Positions 9,431 through 19,321 are shown, counted from the first letter of the stretch. The stretch is DNA of 40,466 nt from an uncultured Sterolibacterium sp. (GCA_903904605.1 CAIVDC010000089.1:1-40466), one strand, 5' to 3'. Notes: generated by a model not told the origin, from the letters alone. Made by a program: numbers and translations.

Positions 9431-12163
9431 ATGGCCTATCCCAGATTCGTTCTCGATGAACTGGCCGCCGATGCCGTGGTGCTTTGTTCTACCCAACGTC
9501 TGGCCCTCGGCCTGCGCTCGGGCTTCGATCGCACCCGGATGGCGCTCGGCCTGAGGCGCTGGCGGCCGCTCCTGGCCCAGACGGTTGCGCAGTGGCTGGA
9601 AGGGGTGCTCGGCGAGGCCTTGCTGGCGGGCGAAATTCCGGCGGCCGGCGCCCCCGGTCCGCCGCTTTCCGCCATGCAGGAACGCATCCTGTGGGAGCGT
9701 GCGATCGAAGCCGGGAGCGCCGCTCTGTCCGGGCAGGTGATGTTCGACCGCGAGGGCCTGGCGGACGCGGCGGCCGAAGCCAACGCCATGCTCGACACTT
9801 GGCAGATGCGCATCTCCGGCTCGGAACAGAACGAGGAAACCCGCCACTTCCTGCGCTGGCGCGAGGAGTATCTGCGACTCTGCGCAGCCGGCGCTTGGCT
9901 CAGTTCGACGCGCACCCTGGATTGGCAACTCGGCGCGATCGCCGCAGGCGCCGGCCGCCTGCCGCGCCAGCTGGCCTTCGCCGGTTTCGACCGGATGAAC
10001 CCCCAGGAATCACGGCTGGCCAGCCTGCTTGCCGGGCGCGGCGTGGCGGTGGTCGAGCTGGAACTCGGACTGGCGCAGCCGGTGCGGGCCTCCGCCTGCG
10101 CCTTGCCCGACCGCGTCGCGGAGTGCCGCGCTGCGGCTGTCTGGGCGCGCCAGAGGCTGGCCGAAAATCCGAAGGCGCGGCTGGGGCTGGTCGTGCCGGA
10201 GCTGTCTTCCCTGCGCGATACGCTCAGTTCGATTCTCGACGATGCGCTCGACCCCGAGTCGGCGAGTCCGGCTCAGGCCGAAATGCCACGCCGTTACAAT
10301 TTTTCCCTGGGCGGCCCGCTGGGGCGCCAGCCCATCGTCGGTGCGGCGCTGCGCTTGTTGGCACTCGCCGCCCATCCACGCAGGGTCAAGCAGGAGGAGT
10401 TCTCGGTGCTGCTCGCCGACCCCTACTGGTCGGCCGCGGCGGCCGAGGCGGATGGCCGCGCCCGGCTCGACGCCCGGATGCGCGAAATACTGGCGCCGAC
10501 AGTTTCCCTGGAGCGTGTTCTGCGTTTCGCGCAAAGGCTCGCCTTGAGAAGCGATGACGCCGTCCTGACGCGTCTTACCGCCGACCTTGCGGCTTTCAAG
10601 GCGGTGCAGGAAGGGGAACCGTCGAGGCAGGCTCCCTCGGCCTGGGCGCAGGCTTTTCTGCGCCTGCTGGTTGCCGCCGCCTGGCCGGGCGAGCGAACCC
10701 TTTCCAGCCATGAATATCAGGCCCGGCGCGCCTTCGACGAAGCGCTGGCAAGCCTCGCCGAACTCGACGCTGTGCTCGGTCGGGTGAGCATGACCGAAGC
10801 CAGCCGGCGCCTCGTTCAGATCTGCCGCGAGCGCATCTTCCAGGCCGAGACCGAAGGCCTGCCGCAGCTGGAAGTGATGGGCCTGCTCGAAGCGGCGGCC
10901 ATGCCGCTCGACGGACTCTGGGTGATGGGCATGAACGACCACGTCTGGCCGCCTCCGGCCCGGCCCAATCCGCTTTTGCCTGCCGAACTGCAGCGGCAGG
11001 CGCGCGCCCCCCGCTCATCCAGCGAGGTGCAGGGCGAGTTCGCGCAGAGCATCCACCGCCGGTTCCTGAGAAGCGCGGGCGAGGTGCGCTTTTCCTGGTC
11101 GCTCTCCGAGGCCGGCCGCGAGTTGCGCGCCAGTCCGCTCCTGGCCGGCATCCCGGTCGACGCCGGGGAGCACTTCTCCGGGCCCTCCTTGATCGAAGCA
11201 TTGGCCGGCACTGTTGCCATGGAAAGAGTCGAGGACAAGCGCGCTCCGGCCGTGGCCGAGGGCGAGCTCATGCGCGGCGGCACCGGGCTGCTGCGCGCGC
11301 AGGCGATCTGCCCGGCCTGGGCATTCTACCGCTACCGCCTCGGTGCCAAGGCGCTGGGTGCCGCCGTCGAAGGTTTGGACGCGGCCGATCGCGGCACCCT
11401 GGTGCACGCGGTGCTGCAGAAGTTTTGGAGCGGTCGCGGCTCGCAGGAACTCCTGGAGATGAGCGCAAGCCGACGGCAGACGGCTATTGCCGCCGCCGTG
11501 GAGGTCGCGCTGCAGGCGTTCAACGCGCAGCGGGAAGAAGCCTTGACGCCGCGTTTCCTGGAACTGGAACGAGAGCGCCTGCAGCTTCTCGCGGACGCCT
11601 GGCTGGACTTCGAATCCGAACGAGGGCAGCCATTTCGGGTGATTGCCTGCGAGGAACGGACCGAAGCGGTAATCGAGGGCATCGCTGTGGCGCTGGTGGT
11701 CGATCGCATCGACTTGCTCGGAGACGGCCGCCGCGTGATCCTCGACTACAAGACCGGCGCCCATGTCAGCCAGGCCAGTTGGGGCGGGGAGCGCATCAGC
11801 GAACCGCAGTTGCCGATCTATGCCTCGATCATGGCCGGGGAAGGGCAGGCCGCACCAGCGGCGGTGGCCTTCGCCAAAGTGCGGCTGGGAGAGTTGGCCT
11901 TCGTCGGCATCGCCGCGGAAGCCGGGATTCTGCCCAGGGTGGCCGGCATCGACGATATCCCGGCGCGCAGGCTGTTCCCGCAACAGGCGAACTGGGCTGA
12001 ACTCATGCGACACTGGGAGCAGTGCATCGCGGCCATCGCGCGCGAGATCAGGGACGGCGAGGCGGCGGTGCGCTTTGCCAGCGAGCAGGACCTCGAACAT
12101 TGCGAGGTGTTGCCGCTTCTGCGGCTGGCAGAGCGCCGGGCGGAGTTCGAGCGTGAGTCATGA
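9431..12163 (+). CDS. AddB-like PD-(D/E)XK nuclease (proteobacterial 'probable DNA repair protein')
   Basis: Protein of 910 residues matching the proteobacterial AddB-like family always paired with a UvrD-type helicase. The N-terminal two thirds is a degenerate helicase fold without a usable Walker A motif. The C-terminal quarter is a PD-(D/E)XK nuclease: GTLVHAVLQKFW at about 655, then VVDRIDLLGDG and VILDYKTG at about 756-776, supplying the catalytic Asp, Asp and Lys. The family is expected to process double-strand breaks in place of RecBCD. Its stop overlaps the ATG of the helicase gene (ATGA at 12160-12163), so the two are translationally coupled. There is no clear strong SD before ATG 9431. 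Confidence 0.88.
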   Translation: MAYPRFVLDELAADAVVLCSTQRLALGLRSGFDRTRMALGLRRWRPLLAQTVAQWLEGVLGEALLAGEIPAAGAPGPPLSAMQERILWERAIEAGSAALSGQVMFDREGLADAAAEANAMLDTWQMRISGSEQNEETRHFLRWREEYLRLCAAGAWLSSTRTLDWQLGAIAAGAGRLPRQLAFAGFDRMNPQESRLASLLAGRGVAVVELELGLAQPVRASACALPDRVAECRAAAVWARQRLAENPKARLGLVVPELSSLRDTLSSILDDALDPESASPAQAEMPRRYNFSLGGPLGRQPIVGAALRLLALAAHPRRVKQEEFSVLLADPYWSAAAAEADGRARLDARMREILAPTVSLERVLRFAQRLALRSDDAVLTRLTADLAAFKAVQEGEPSRQAPSAWAQAFLRLLVAAAWPGERTLSSHEYQARRAFDEALASLAELDAVLGRVSMTEASRRLVQICRERIFQAETEGLPQLEVMGLLEAAAMPLDGLWVMGMNDHVWPPPARPNPLLPAELQRQARAPRSSSEVQGEFAQSIHRRFLRSAGEVRFSWSLSEAGRELRASPLLAGIPVDAGEHFSGPSLIEALAGTVAMERVEDKRAPAVAEGELMRGGTGLLRAQAICPAWAFYRYRLGAKALGAAVEGLDAADRGTLVHAVLQKFWSGRGSQELLEMSASRRQTAIAAAVEVALQAFNAQREEALTPRFLELERERLQLLADAWLDFESERGQPFRVIACEERTEAVIEGIAVALVVDRIDLLGDGRRVILDYKTGAHVSQASWGGERISEPQLPIYASIMAGEGQAAPAAVAFAKVRLGELAFVGIAAEAGILPRVAGIDDIPARRLFPQQANWAELMRHWEQCIAAIAREIRDGEAAVRFASEQDLEHCEVLPLLRLAERRAEFERES

Positions 12164-15100
12164 ATGAGCTTCTGCTCGAAGAAGACCGTGTCAGCCGAGC
12201 GCGGGCGCTCGAACTCGACTCTTTCATCGTCGAGGCCCCGGCAGGGGCCGGCAAGACCGAACTGCTGACCCAGCGCTATCTGCGCCTCCTGGCCGTCGTC
12301 CGGCATCCGGAGGAAATCGTCGCCCTCACTTTCACCCACAAGGCCGCGGCGGAGATGCGCAACCGCATTCTGGAGAGTCTGGAATTGGCCGCGGCCGGCG
12401 TGCCCCCGGAAGCGGCGCACAAGCGCATCACCTTCGCGCTGGCGCAAGAGGCACTCTCGGCCGGTGCGGCACGCGGCTGGCGCTTGCTCGAACAGCCCGG
12501 GCGGCTGTCCATCCTGACCATCGATTCGCTCTGCGCCAGCCTGGCCCGGCAGATGCCCATTCTTTCCTGCTTCGGTGCCCAGCCGAAGATCAGCGCCGAC
12601 CCCGCCCGGCACTACGACGAGGCGGCTCGGCGCACTTTGAGTTTGCTCGATGAGGAGGAGGGCGAGGCCGTCGTCGTGATCAGTGCGGCGTTGAGTTATC
12701 TCGACAACGATGCCGCACGCTGCTCCCGCCTTCTGGCCAGCATGCTGGCCCGGCGTGATCAGTGGCTGCGCCATATCGTCAATCACGGGCCCTGCGAGGA
12801 AGCGGAAGCCGGTCTGCAGGCGCTGGTCGAGCGCGACCTGGCGCAGGCCGCAAGCCGGCTTCCCGGTCGGCTGCAGACGCTTTTGATGCCCGCTGCGCGT
12901 TACGCGGCGGCCAATTTGCCCGATGATTCGGTGATCGCTGCGCTGGCCGCGTGGAGCGGGCCCATACCACCGCGGCCCGAGGCGCTGCCGCAGTGGCGGG
13001 CCTTGGCCGAACTGCTCCTGACCGGCAAGAGCACCCTGAGGAAGAAGCTCACGGTGAATGAAGGCTTTCCGCCGGGGCCCGTGTCCGAACCGTTCAAGAA
13101 AGCCTTGCTGGCATGCCTGGGCGAACTGTCGCCGGCAGACCGGGAAGCGATCGCGCGCATCCGCAAACTGCCCGATCCGTGCTACCGCGAGGAGGAATGG
13201 CGCATCGTCGAGGCCCTCGCAAAACTCCTCAAGCTCGCGGCGGTGCAGCTTTGGGCGGTGTTCAACGAGGCCGGCGAGGCCGATTTCGTCGAGGTGGCCC
13301 AGCGCGCGCTCCTGGCCCTGGGCGACGAAGAGTCTCCGACCGATCTGGCCCTGAAGCTCGACTACCGCATCGCCCATCTCCTGGTCGACGAGTTCCAGGA
13401 CACCAGCCCGACTCAGGTGCAGCTGCTGCAGCGCCTGACCCTGGGATGGCTGCCGGAGGATGGCAGAACCCTGTTCGCCGTCGGCGATCCGATGCAGTCC
13501 ATCTACCGCTTCCGCAAGGCCGACGTCGGCCTTTTCTTGAGTTCCGCAAAGACGGGAATCGGTGCCGTCTCCCTGAAGCGCCTGCGCCTGTTCCGCAACA
13601 ACCGTTCCTGTGCGGCGCTGGTGGATTGGGTCAACGGCAGCTTCGATCGGGTCTTTCCTGCCGAGGACAGCGTCACCGCCGGCGCCATCCGCTACCGGCC
13701 CTTCGTCGCGACGCGGGCAGCCCTGCCGGGCGCCGGCGTGCAGCTCCACCCGCTGATCGTATCGCGCGAACTGCCCGGCGATGATGCCGATGCGCTCGAA
13801 GCCCGCGAAATCCTGGCGATCATTTCGGCCGAGCGCGAGCGCTGCCCGGGCCGGCAGATCGCCGTGCTGGTGCGGGCGCGCAGCCATCTCGACGCCTTGG
13901 TCGCCGAGATTCGCCGCCACCGGCCCCAACTGCGCTTTCAGGCGGTGGAGATCGAAGGGCTGGCCGCCCGCCAACCGGTGCAGGATCTCATGTCCCTGAC
14001 GCGCGCGCTGCTGCACCGCGCCGACCGCGTGAATTGGCTGGCGATCCTGCGGGCGCCCTGGTGCGGCCTGACGCTCGCCGATCTCCACGCGCTCGCCGCC
14101 GACGATCAGAGCGCCACCGTCTGGAGCCTGGTCAACGATGAGGAGCGCGTCTGCCGTCTTACCGAGGAGGGCCGCCGGCGTCTGATCCATCTGCGCACGG
14201 TGATCAATGAAGCCTATGAACACCAGGGACGCTCGCGCCTCTCGCGCTGGCTGGAGGGGGTCTGGCTCAAGCTGGGTGGTGCCGGCTGTCTCTCCGGTCC
14301 GGCCGAAGTGGCCGATGCCCGGGCCTATCTCGATCTCATCGACGAACTCGATGCCGGGCGGCGCTTCTCGCTCGACCGGCTGGCGCAGGAAGTCGCCGAA
14401 CTCTATGCGGCTCCCGACGCCTTGGCCGACGGCTCGCTGCAGTTCATGACCATCCACAAATCCAAGGGTCTGGAGTTCGACACCGTGATCCTGCCGGCGC
14501 TGCAGAGGAAGGGCCGCAGCGACGACCACGAACTGATGCTGTGGGAGGAGGTGGTGTTCGAAGAACCGGAGCCGAAGCTCGTCGCGGCGCCACTCAGGAA
14601 GCGCGGACGGAGTGTCCCTCTTGGCGATGTCGGCAAGGCCGAGCCGCCGTCTCCATACGACTACCTGCGCCTGCTCGAGCAGGAACGCAGCGGGAACGAA
14701 GCCGCACGGGTACTCTATGTCGCCGCGACGCGCGCGGTCCGCAGCCTTCATCTCGTCGGCCTGGCGAGCAAGAATGCCGAAGGCGAACCGATGCGTCCGG
14801 CCGGCAGCTTTCTCGACCTGCTGTGGGCGAGTGTTGCCGGAGAATTCGCGCGAGCGGAGGAGCCGGGTGCCGGCGCGGCCGCTGCCGCGTCAGGACGTAG
14901 CGGCTTCGCGCCGAAGTTGCTGCGCGCCGTAGCCGCCGCGACACCCGGGATATTGGAGCGGCTGCCAGCGCATGGCCCTCAGGAACATGGACAGGCGCTG
15001 ACGGCAGAAACCGGGCCAGGCCCCGAGCAGCCGCTCGACGCCAGCGTCGGCACGCTGGTGCATGCCTATCTGGAGATGATCGCGCGCTCCGGCGCGGGAG

Positions 15101-15585
15101 CCTGGAGCAGCCGGCGCCTATCCTCCTTGCTGCCGGCGATGACGCTCTGGCTGGTGCAAAGAAAGCATAACGCCCGCGAGGCGAAGGAGGGTGCCTTTCG
15201 CGTCGAGCGCTGCCTGAACGCGACCCTCGCGAGCGAGCAGGGACGCTGGCTCCTGGCCGGCAGGACAAATGCCGCGGCGGAACTGGCGGTGTCGGCGCTC
15301 GATCAGGGCAAGATCGCCCGCCATATCGTCGACCTGAGCTTTGTCGAGGACGGCGAGCGTTGGATCATCGACTACAAGACGGCGAGCGTGGTCGGCGACG
15401 AGAGCGCGCTGCGCAATCATGCCGAGCGCTACCGCGCCCAGCTCGAACGCTACGCGCAACTCTTCGCCGATCAAGGAGTGCCGCTGAGGTTGGCGATCTT
15501 CTATGCCACGCTTGGACGCCTGGTGGAACTGCCCGTTGGTAACGCTGCCGCCGTGGCACCCTTCCAGCGCAACGATCTGAAATGA
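12160..15585 (+). CDS. AddA-like UvrD/Rep helicase-nuclease
   Basis: Superfamily 1A helicase of 1141 residues with a C-terminal nuclease domain. Visible motifs are Walker A APAGAGKTELL (about 26-36), LTFTHKAAAEMRNR (motif Ia), LLVDEFQDTSPTQ (motif II, about 407), GDPMQSIYRFRKADVG (motif III), MTIHKSKGLEFDTVILPA (motif V, about 763) and VLYVAATRAV (motif VI). The C-terminus has GTLVHAYLEMI and WIIDYKTAS (about 1067-1075), the PD-(D/E)XK signature, so both members of the pair look nuclease-competent. With the upstream protein it should form an AddAB-type end-resection complex. It is the last gene of the operon. 165 bp with no recognisable feature separate it from the next gene. Confidence 0.9.
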   Translation: MNELLLEEDRVSRARALELDSFIVEAPAGAGKTELLTQRYLRLLAVVRHPEEIVALTFTHKAAAEMRNRILESLELAAAGVPPEAAHKRITFALAQEALSAGAARGWRLLEQPGRLSILTIDSLCASLARQMPILSCFGAQPKISADPARHYDEAARRTLSLLDEEEGEAVVVISAALSYLDNDAARCSRLLASMLARRDQWLRHIVNHGPCEEAEAGLQALVERDLAQAASRLPGRLQTLLMPAARYAAANLPDDSVIAALAAWSGPIPPRPEALPQWRALAELLLTGKSTLRKKLTVNEGFPPGPVSEPFKKALLACLGELSPADREAIARIRKLPDPCYREEEWRIVEALAKLLKLAAVQLWAVFNEAGEADFVEVAQRALLALGDEESPTDLALKLDYRIAHLLVDEFQDTSPTQVQLLQRLTLGWLPEDGRTLFAVGDPMQSIYRFRKADVGLFLSSAKTGIGAVSLKRLRLFRNNRSCAALVDWVNGSFDRVFPAEDSVTAGAIRYRPFVATRAALPGAGVQLHPLIVSRELPGDDADALEAREILAIISAERERCPGRQIAVLVRARSHLDALVAEIRRHRPQLRFQAVEIEGLAARQPVQDLMSLTRALLHRADRVNWLAILRAPWCGLTLADLHALAADDQSATVWSLVNDEERVCRLTEEGRRRLIHLRTVINEAYEHQGRSRLSRWLEGVWLKLGGAGCLSGPAEVADARAYLDLIDELDAGRRFSLDRLAQEVAELYAAPDALADGSLQFMTIHKSKGLEFDTVILPALQRKGRSDDHELMLWEEVVFEEPEPKLVAAPLRKRGRSVPLGDVGKAEPPSPYDYLRLLEQERSGNEAARVLYVAATRAVRSLHLVGLASKNAEGEPMRPAGSFLDLLWASVAGEFARAEEPGAGAAAAASGRSGFAPKLLRAVAAATPGILERLPAHGPQEHGQALTAETGPGPEQPLDASVGTLVHAYLEMIARSGAGAWSSRRLSSLLPAMTLWLVQRKHNAREAKEGAFRVERCLNATLASEQGRWLLAGRTNAAAELAVSALDQGKIARHIVDLSFVEDGERWIIDYKTASVVGDESALRNHAERYRAQLERYAQLFADQGVPLRLAIFYATLGRLVELPVGNAAAVAPFQRNDLK

Positions 15586-15749
15586 CGGTGGCCCCTGTGC
15601 GCGATCACTCAGGAAGACTCTAGCGCTGACTGGATTGGCCGGGCTGGCGATGTCTGGGCATGAGCTTGCGCAGCGGGCCGAGTCGGGGCAGACTACGGCC
15701 TCTTCTCTAAATCCCGCCACATCGACGACTCACGATTGTAGGAGAATCC

Positions 15750-16250
15750 GTGACAGCCAAGGCAATTCGCAGGATCTTGCTATCCGTCGCCTTGGCGATC
15801 AGCGCATGCTGCAGCGCCAACGCGCAGCAGAACCGGCCCAACCGCCCGATTCGCATCCTCGTTCCCTATCCGCCCCGCGGGTCAACCGATAACTTGCCGC
15901 AGCTGTTGCCGCAGATCCAGGCCGGAAAATTGCGACCGCTCGCTCTCACGACGCCGAAGCGCGGGTTTCAATTGCCCGATGTGCCGACCGTTGCCGAAGA
16001 GGGCTTTGCCAACATGACGACGGCAGCCTGGTTCGGGCTGGTGGCGCAGTCGAAAACACCGCCCGAGATTGTCGCGCGGATGAATCGCGAACTCGTGGCG
16101 ATCCTCAAGAATCCCGATTTCATGGCGAAGCTTCGCGACCACAGCTTTGAAGCGATGCCTGGAAGCCCCGAAGAGATGACCGCTGCCGCACGGAAGGAAA
16201 GAGGAATTTGGAAAAAGGTGATCGAGATTTCCGGCGCGACGGCCGACTGA
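15750..16250 (+). pseudogene. Bug/TctC-type periplasmic binding protein with the middle deleted
   Basis: A 166-residue ORF with an excellent start (AGGAG, then GTG 15750) and a signal peptide (about residues 1-26, ...ANAQ). It shows the Bug family N-terminal motif RPIRILVPYPPRGSTD and then jumps directly to the family's C-terminal part NLPQLLPQIQAGKLRPLAL ... LPDVPTVAEEGF. Bug proteins are about 320 residues, so about 150 central residues, including most of the ligand pocket, are gone while the frame is kept. Family knowledge places the join between ...STD and ...DNLP. It was probably the solute receptor of a tripartite tricarboxylate transporter, now non-functional. It lies directly upstream of the ThDP enzyme. 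Confidence 0.85.
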
Positions 16251-16266
16251 TCCGGCGGGACAAGAC

Positions 16267-17949
16267 ATGACACAAAACCTTCCCGCCCGCACTGGCGGCC
16301 AAGTACTCGTAGACGCCCTCAGGATCCACGGCGTCGATTGCGCTTTCTGCGTTCCCGGCGAAAGTTTTCTGCCGGTCCTCGATGCCCTCCACGATGCCCG
16401 CGATTCGATCCGCTTGGTCGTGTGCCGGCAGGAAGGCGGGGCTGCCCATATGGCGGAGGCATACGGCAAGCTGACCGGCAAACCCGGGATCTGCGTCGTG
16501 ACTCGCGGCCCCGGGGCGAGCAATGCTTCTATCGGCGTGCACACCGCTGCCCAGGATTCCACGCCGATGATTCTCATCGTGGGCCAGGTGAGCACCGGGG
16601 TTATGGGGCGCGAAGCCTGGCAGGAGATCGATCTGCCCGGCATGTTCGGGCCGATCGCGAAGTGGGCGACGCAGATCAATTCCGTCCTGCGCATCCCGGA
16701 AATCATCAGTCGCGCTTTCCATGTCGCGGTATCGGGGCGGCCGGGCCCGGTTGTGGTTGCCTGTCCCGAGGACCTGCTCTATCAGGTGGCCGAGGTCGCC
16801 GATCTGGGCGCCTGCCGGCGGACTCAGTCGCATCCTGGCCAGGACGACTTGTCGCGGATGCGCGGGATGCTGGAAGCCGCCCGCCAGCCCTTGCTGATCC
16901 TCGGCGGCGGTGGTTGGAACGCTCAGGCCTGCGCGGCCATCAGTGGCTTCGTCGCGACTTACGATCTTCCTGTCGCGACCGGCTTCCGTCGCCAGGACCT
17001 GTTCGATAACCGGCATCCGAATTATGCCGGCGATGCCGGAGTCGGCGTGAACGCGAAGCTGGCAAAGCGAATCATCGAAGCCGACCTGATCCTGGCCATC
17101 GGGCCCCGGCTGGGTGAAACCACTACCTCGGGCAACAGCCTGATCACTGCGCCGAAACCGAAACAAAGACTCATCCATGTGCATGCGGACAACGGCGAAC
17201 TGGGGCGGGTCTACCAGGCCGATCTGGCAATCAATGCCGGCATGCCGGAGTTTGCTGCCGCGCTGCTGGAACTGCCGGGACCGGAGTCGATTTCGTGGAG
17301 CGGCTGGACCCGGGCGGCGAGGGCCGACTATCTCGAGTACCTCAAGCCCGTTCCGATGCCGGGCACGCTGGACATGGGCGTGGTCATGACTTACCTGAAC
17401 GGGCGCTTGCCGATCGATGCGATCGTCACGAATGGGGCGGGCAACTATACCTCGTGGATACATCGCTTCTACCAATACCGGGGGTTTCGCACCCAGCTCG
17501 CGCCGGCCAGCGGCACCATGGGTTACGGGCTGCCCGCGGCGATCGCCGCGAAGCTGACCTACCCCGAGCGGATCGTCGTTTGCTTCGCCGGCGACGGCTG
17601 CTTCCTGATGAGCGGGCAGGAGCTGGCCACGGTGCGGCAATATCGCTTGGCCCTTGTCATTGTCGTGGTGAACAACGGTATGTACGGCAGCATCCGGATG
17701 CACCAGGAAAACAATTTTCCGGGAAAAGTCTATGGCACGGCGCTGGAGAATCCCGATTTCGTCGCGCTGGCACAGGCCTACGGACTACATGGGCAGCGCG
17801 TCAAGGACAGCGCAGACTTTCCAGCGGCATTCGAGAATGCCTTGAGCGCCGGCAAAGCCGCCTTGCTGGAACTGCAGACGGATCCGGAAGCCATCACCCC
17901 GGGGACCACACTGTCGGCGCTGCGCGCTCAGGCCCTGAGCCGGCGTTGA
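16267..17949 (+). CDS. Thiamine-diphosphate-dependent enzyme (acetolactate synthase/decarboxylase-like)
   Basis: A 560-residue ThDP enzyme with the three classical domains. The Pyr domain carries the catalytic glutamate E56 in CRQEGGAAHMAEAYG. The central domain is about 190-330. The PP domain has the ThDP/Mg motif GDG (442-444) ending in NN (469-470). It is related to large-subunit acetolactate synthase, benzoylformate decarboxylase and similar enzymes acting on 2-oxo acids. No ilvN-like small subunit is adjacent, and the FAD-site residues cannot be judged by eye, so the substrate is open. It starts 17 bp after the Bug remnant, in the same orientation. The MTH1187-type thiamine-binding gene downstream is suggestive. 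Confidence 0.85.
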   Translation: MTQNLPARTGGQVLVDALRIHGVDCAFCVPGESFLPVLDALHDARDSIRLVVCRQEGGAAHMAEAYGKLTGKPGICVVTRGPGASNASIGVHTAAQDSTPMILIVGQVSTGVMGREAWQEIDLPGMFGPIAKWATQINSVLRIPEIISRAFHVAVSGRPGPVVVACPEDLLYQVAEVADLGACRRTQSHPGQDDLSRMRGMLEAARQPLLILGGGGWNAQACAAISGFVATYDLPVATGFRRQDLFDNRHPNYAGDAGVGVNAKLAKRIIEADLILAIGPRLGETTTSGNSLITAPKPKQRLIHVHADNGELGRVYQADLAINAGMPEFAAALLELPGPESISWSGWTRAARADYLEYLKPVPMPGTLDMGVVMTYLNGRLPIDAIVTNGAGNYTSWIHRFYQYRGFRTQLAPASGTMGYGLPAAIAAKLTYPERIVVCFAGDGCFLMSGQELATVRQYRLALVIVVVNNGMYGSIRMHQENNFPGKVYGTALENPDFVALAQAYGLHGQRVKDSADFPAAFENALSAGKAALLELQTDPEAITPGTTLSALRAQALSRR

Positions 17950-18177
17950 CGCCTGGTCCTGATCAGAATCGATATGAAATCTTCCCGGCCGGCGATTGCT
18001 GAGGTTTTGCCGCGAAAATAACAATGGCAACCGCGACGTGTGCGACAGAAAATAGAAACATGCCGACCACCCTGTCGCCGGCGTTACCATCCGCACCGAT
18101 CTCGCCCGCGGTGATCTGCCTCGGCCTGAGGTCGCTTCCCGTTCGCGATTCCGGATTTCCCAATCAAGGAGACTCAA

Positions 18178-18486
18178 ATGGTGCTGCTCGAATTTTCCAT
18201 GTCACCCTTCGACAAAGGCGACAGCCTCAGCGAATATGTGGCGCGCTCCCTGGATATCATCGACAAGAGCGGGCTGCCCTACCAGTTGACGCCCATGGGC
18301 ACCATCCTCGAAGGAGAATGGGATGAAGTGATGGCAGTGGTGACCGCCTGCTTCAAGAAGATGAGCGGGGACTGCAAGAGAGTCTCGACCTCGATCAAGA
18401 TCGACTACCGGGCCGGGAAGAGCGGTCGCCTGAAGAGCAAGATTCGGTCTGTTGAAGACAAACTGGGCAGAACGCTTTCGACCTGA
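18178..18486 (+). CDS. MTH1187/YkoF-type thiamine-binding protein
   Basis: A 102-residue protein of the DUF77/MTH1187 family, whose members are small ferredoxin-like-fold proteins that bind thiamine or its pyrimidine part. Recognisable blocks are LLEFSMSPFDKGDSLSEYV, SGLPYQLTPMGTILEGEWDE, RVSTSIKIDYRAGKSGRLKS and SVEDKLG. The length is typical. The start is clear: AAGGAG lies 7 nt before ATG 18178. It is 228 bp downstream of a ThDP enzyme on the same strand, which fits a role in thiamine supply or sensing. The gap before it shows no TPP riboswitch that I can recognise. Confidence 0.85.
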   Translation: MVLLEFSMSPFDKGDSLSEYVARSLDIIDKSGLPYQLTPMGTILEGEWDEVMAVVTACFKKMSGDCKRVSTSIKIDYRAGKSGRLKSKIRSVEDKLGRTLST

Positions 18487-18636
18487 AGCGTGTCGCTGCA
18501 GTGACTCCTTGATCAATCTCGCCGACCGGGATAACATGCCTGAAGCATTTGTCGGGAGCCGGGTTCGAGGTGATGAGACATGATGAGAGGGCTGCCGCCG
18601 TGATCGAAGCGAACATTTGGGCTCATATTGCCGGAC

Positions 18637-19311
18637 ATGGGGGCGGATGTGGACATCAGAACGATAGAGCAAACCTACAGGCGCTATGCGCGTATTTATG
18701 ATTTCTGCTTTGGCGCGGTCTTTCAGCCCGGCCGGAAGGCAATCGTCGACCGCATGGCCTGCAGCCCGGGCGAGCGCATTCTGGAAGTCGGGGTAGGCAC
18801 CGGGCTTTCCCTGCCTCTCTACCCGGAGGATGTAAGCATCACCGGGATCGACATTTCGCGCGACATGCTCGACAAGGCCGAAGCCCGCAAGAAGCGCTGG
18901 GGCTTGAACAACGTGATCCAGCTGACGCAGATGGATGCGGAGGACATGGAGTTCGACGATGACAGCTTCGACAAGGTGGTCGCGATGTATGTCGCCTCGG
19001 TGGTGCCCTATCCGGAACGCCTGGTCGATGAAATGCGCAGGGTTTGCAAGCCCGATGGGCAGATCATTTTCGTCAATCACTTCCACAGCCGGAATCCGCT
19101 CGTCGGCCGGATAGAGAGCCTGCTGGCGCCCTTATCGAAGCAGCTCGGATTTCGCCCGGATTTCTCCCTCGAACGTTTCATCGGCGAAACCGGCCTGGAT
19201 GCCATGGCCATGCATCCCGTGAATCTCTTCAATTTCTGCACGATGCTTGAGGCCAGAAACAATAAGCCGTTCTCATCCCGCGGCGACTTGCCCATCCTGG
19301 CCGGACGGTGA
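18637..19311 (+). CDS. SAM-dependent methyltransferase, PmtA-like
   Basis: Class I methyltransferase of about 224 residues, close to the PmtA type that N-methylates phosphatidylethanolamine toward phosphatidylcholine. Motif I is ILEVGVGTGLSLPLYP. GIDISRDMLDKA, then VVAMYVASVVPYPERLVDEM, VCKPDGQIIFVNHF and LAPLSKQLGFRPDFS are typical of the bacterial PmtA group. The protein is soluble and probably membrane-associated. The start is uncertain: ATG 18637 is chosen, TTG 18628 and GTG 18649 are alternatives, and none has a strong SD. It ends 10 bp before the convergent DUF2721 gene. Phospholipid specificity is inferred from similarity. Confidence 0.82.
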   Translation: MGADVDIRTIEQTYRRYARIYDFCFGAVFQPGRKAIVDRMACSPGERILEVGVGTGLSLPLYPEDVSITGIDISRDMLDKAEARKKRWGLNNVIQLTQMDAEDMEFDDDSFDKVVAMYVASVVPYPERLVDEMRRVCKPDGQIIFVNHFHSRNPLVGRIESLLAPLSKQLGFRPDFSLERFIGETGLDAMAMHPVNLFNFCTMLEARNNKPFSSRGDLPILAGR

Positions 19312-19321
19312 GCGCCTGCCG

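Noticed and set aside
11818..14751. A 977-codon open frame on the minus strand
   Set aside because: It lies antisense to two genes with clear nuclease and helicase motifs, has low-complexity Arg/Gln/Gly-rich composition and no recognisable domain. It is a shadow frame of GC-rich codons.
17950..18177. Possible TPP riboswitch before the thiamine-binding gene
   Set aside because: I looked for the CTGAGA and CTGGATAATGCCAGC-type elements on both strands and did not find them.
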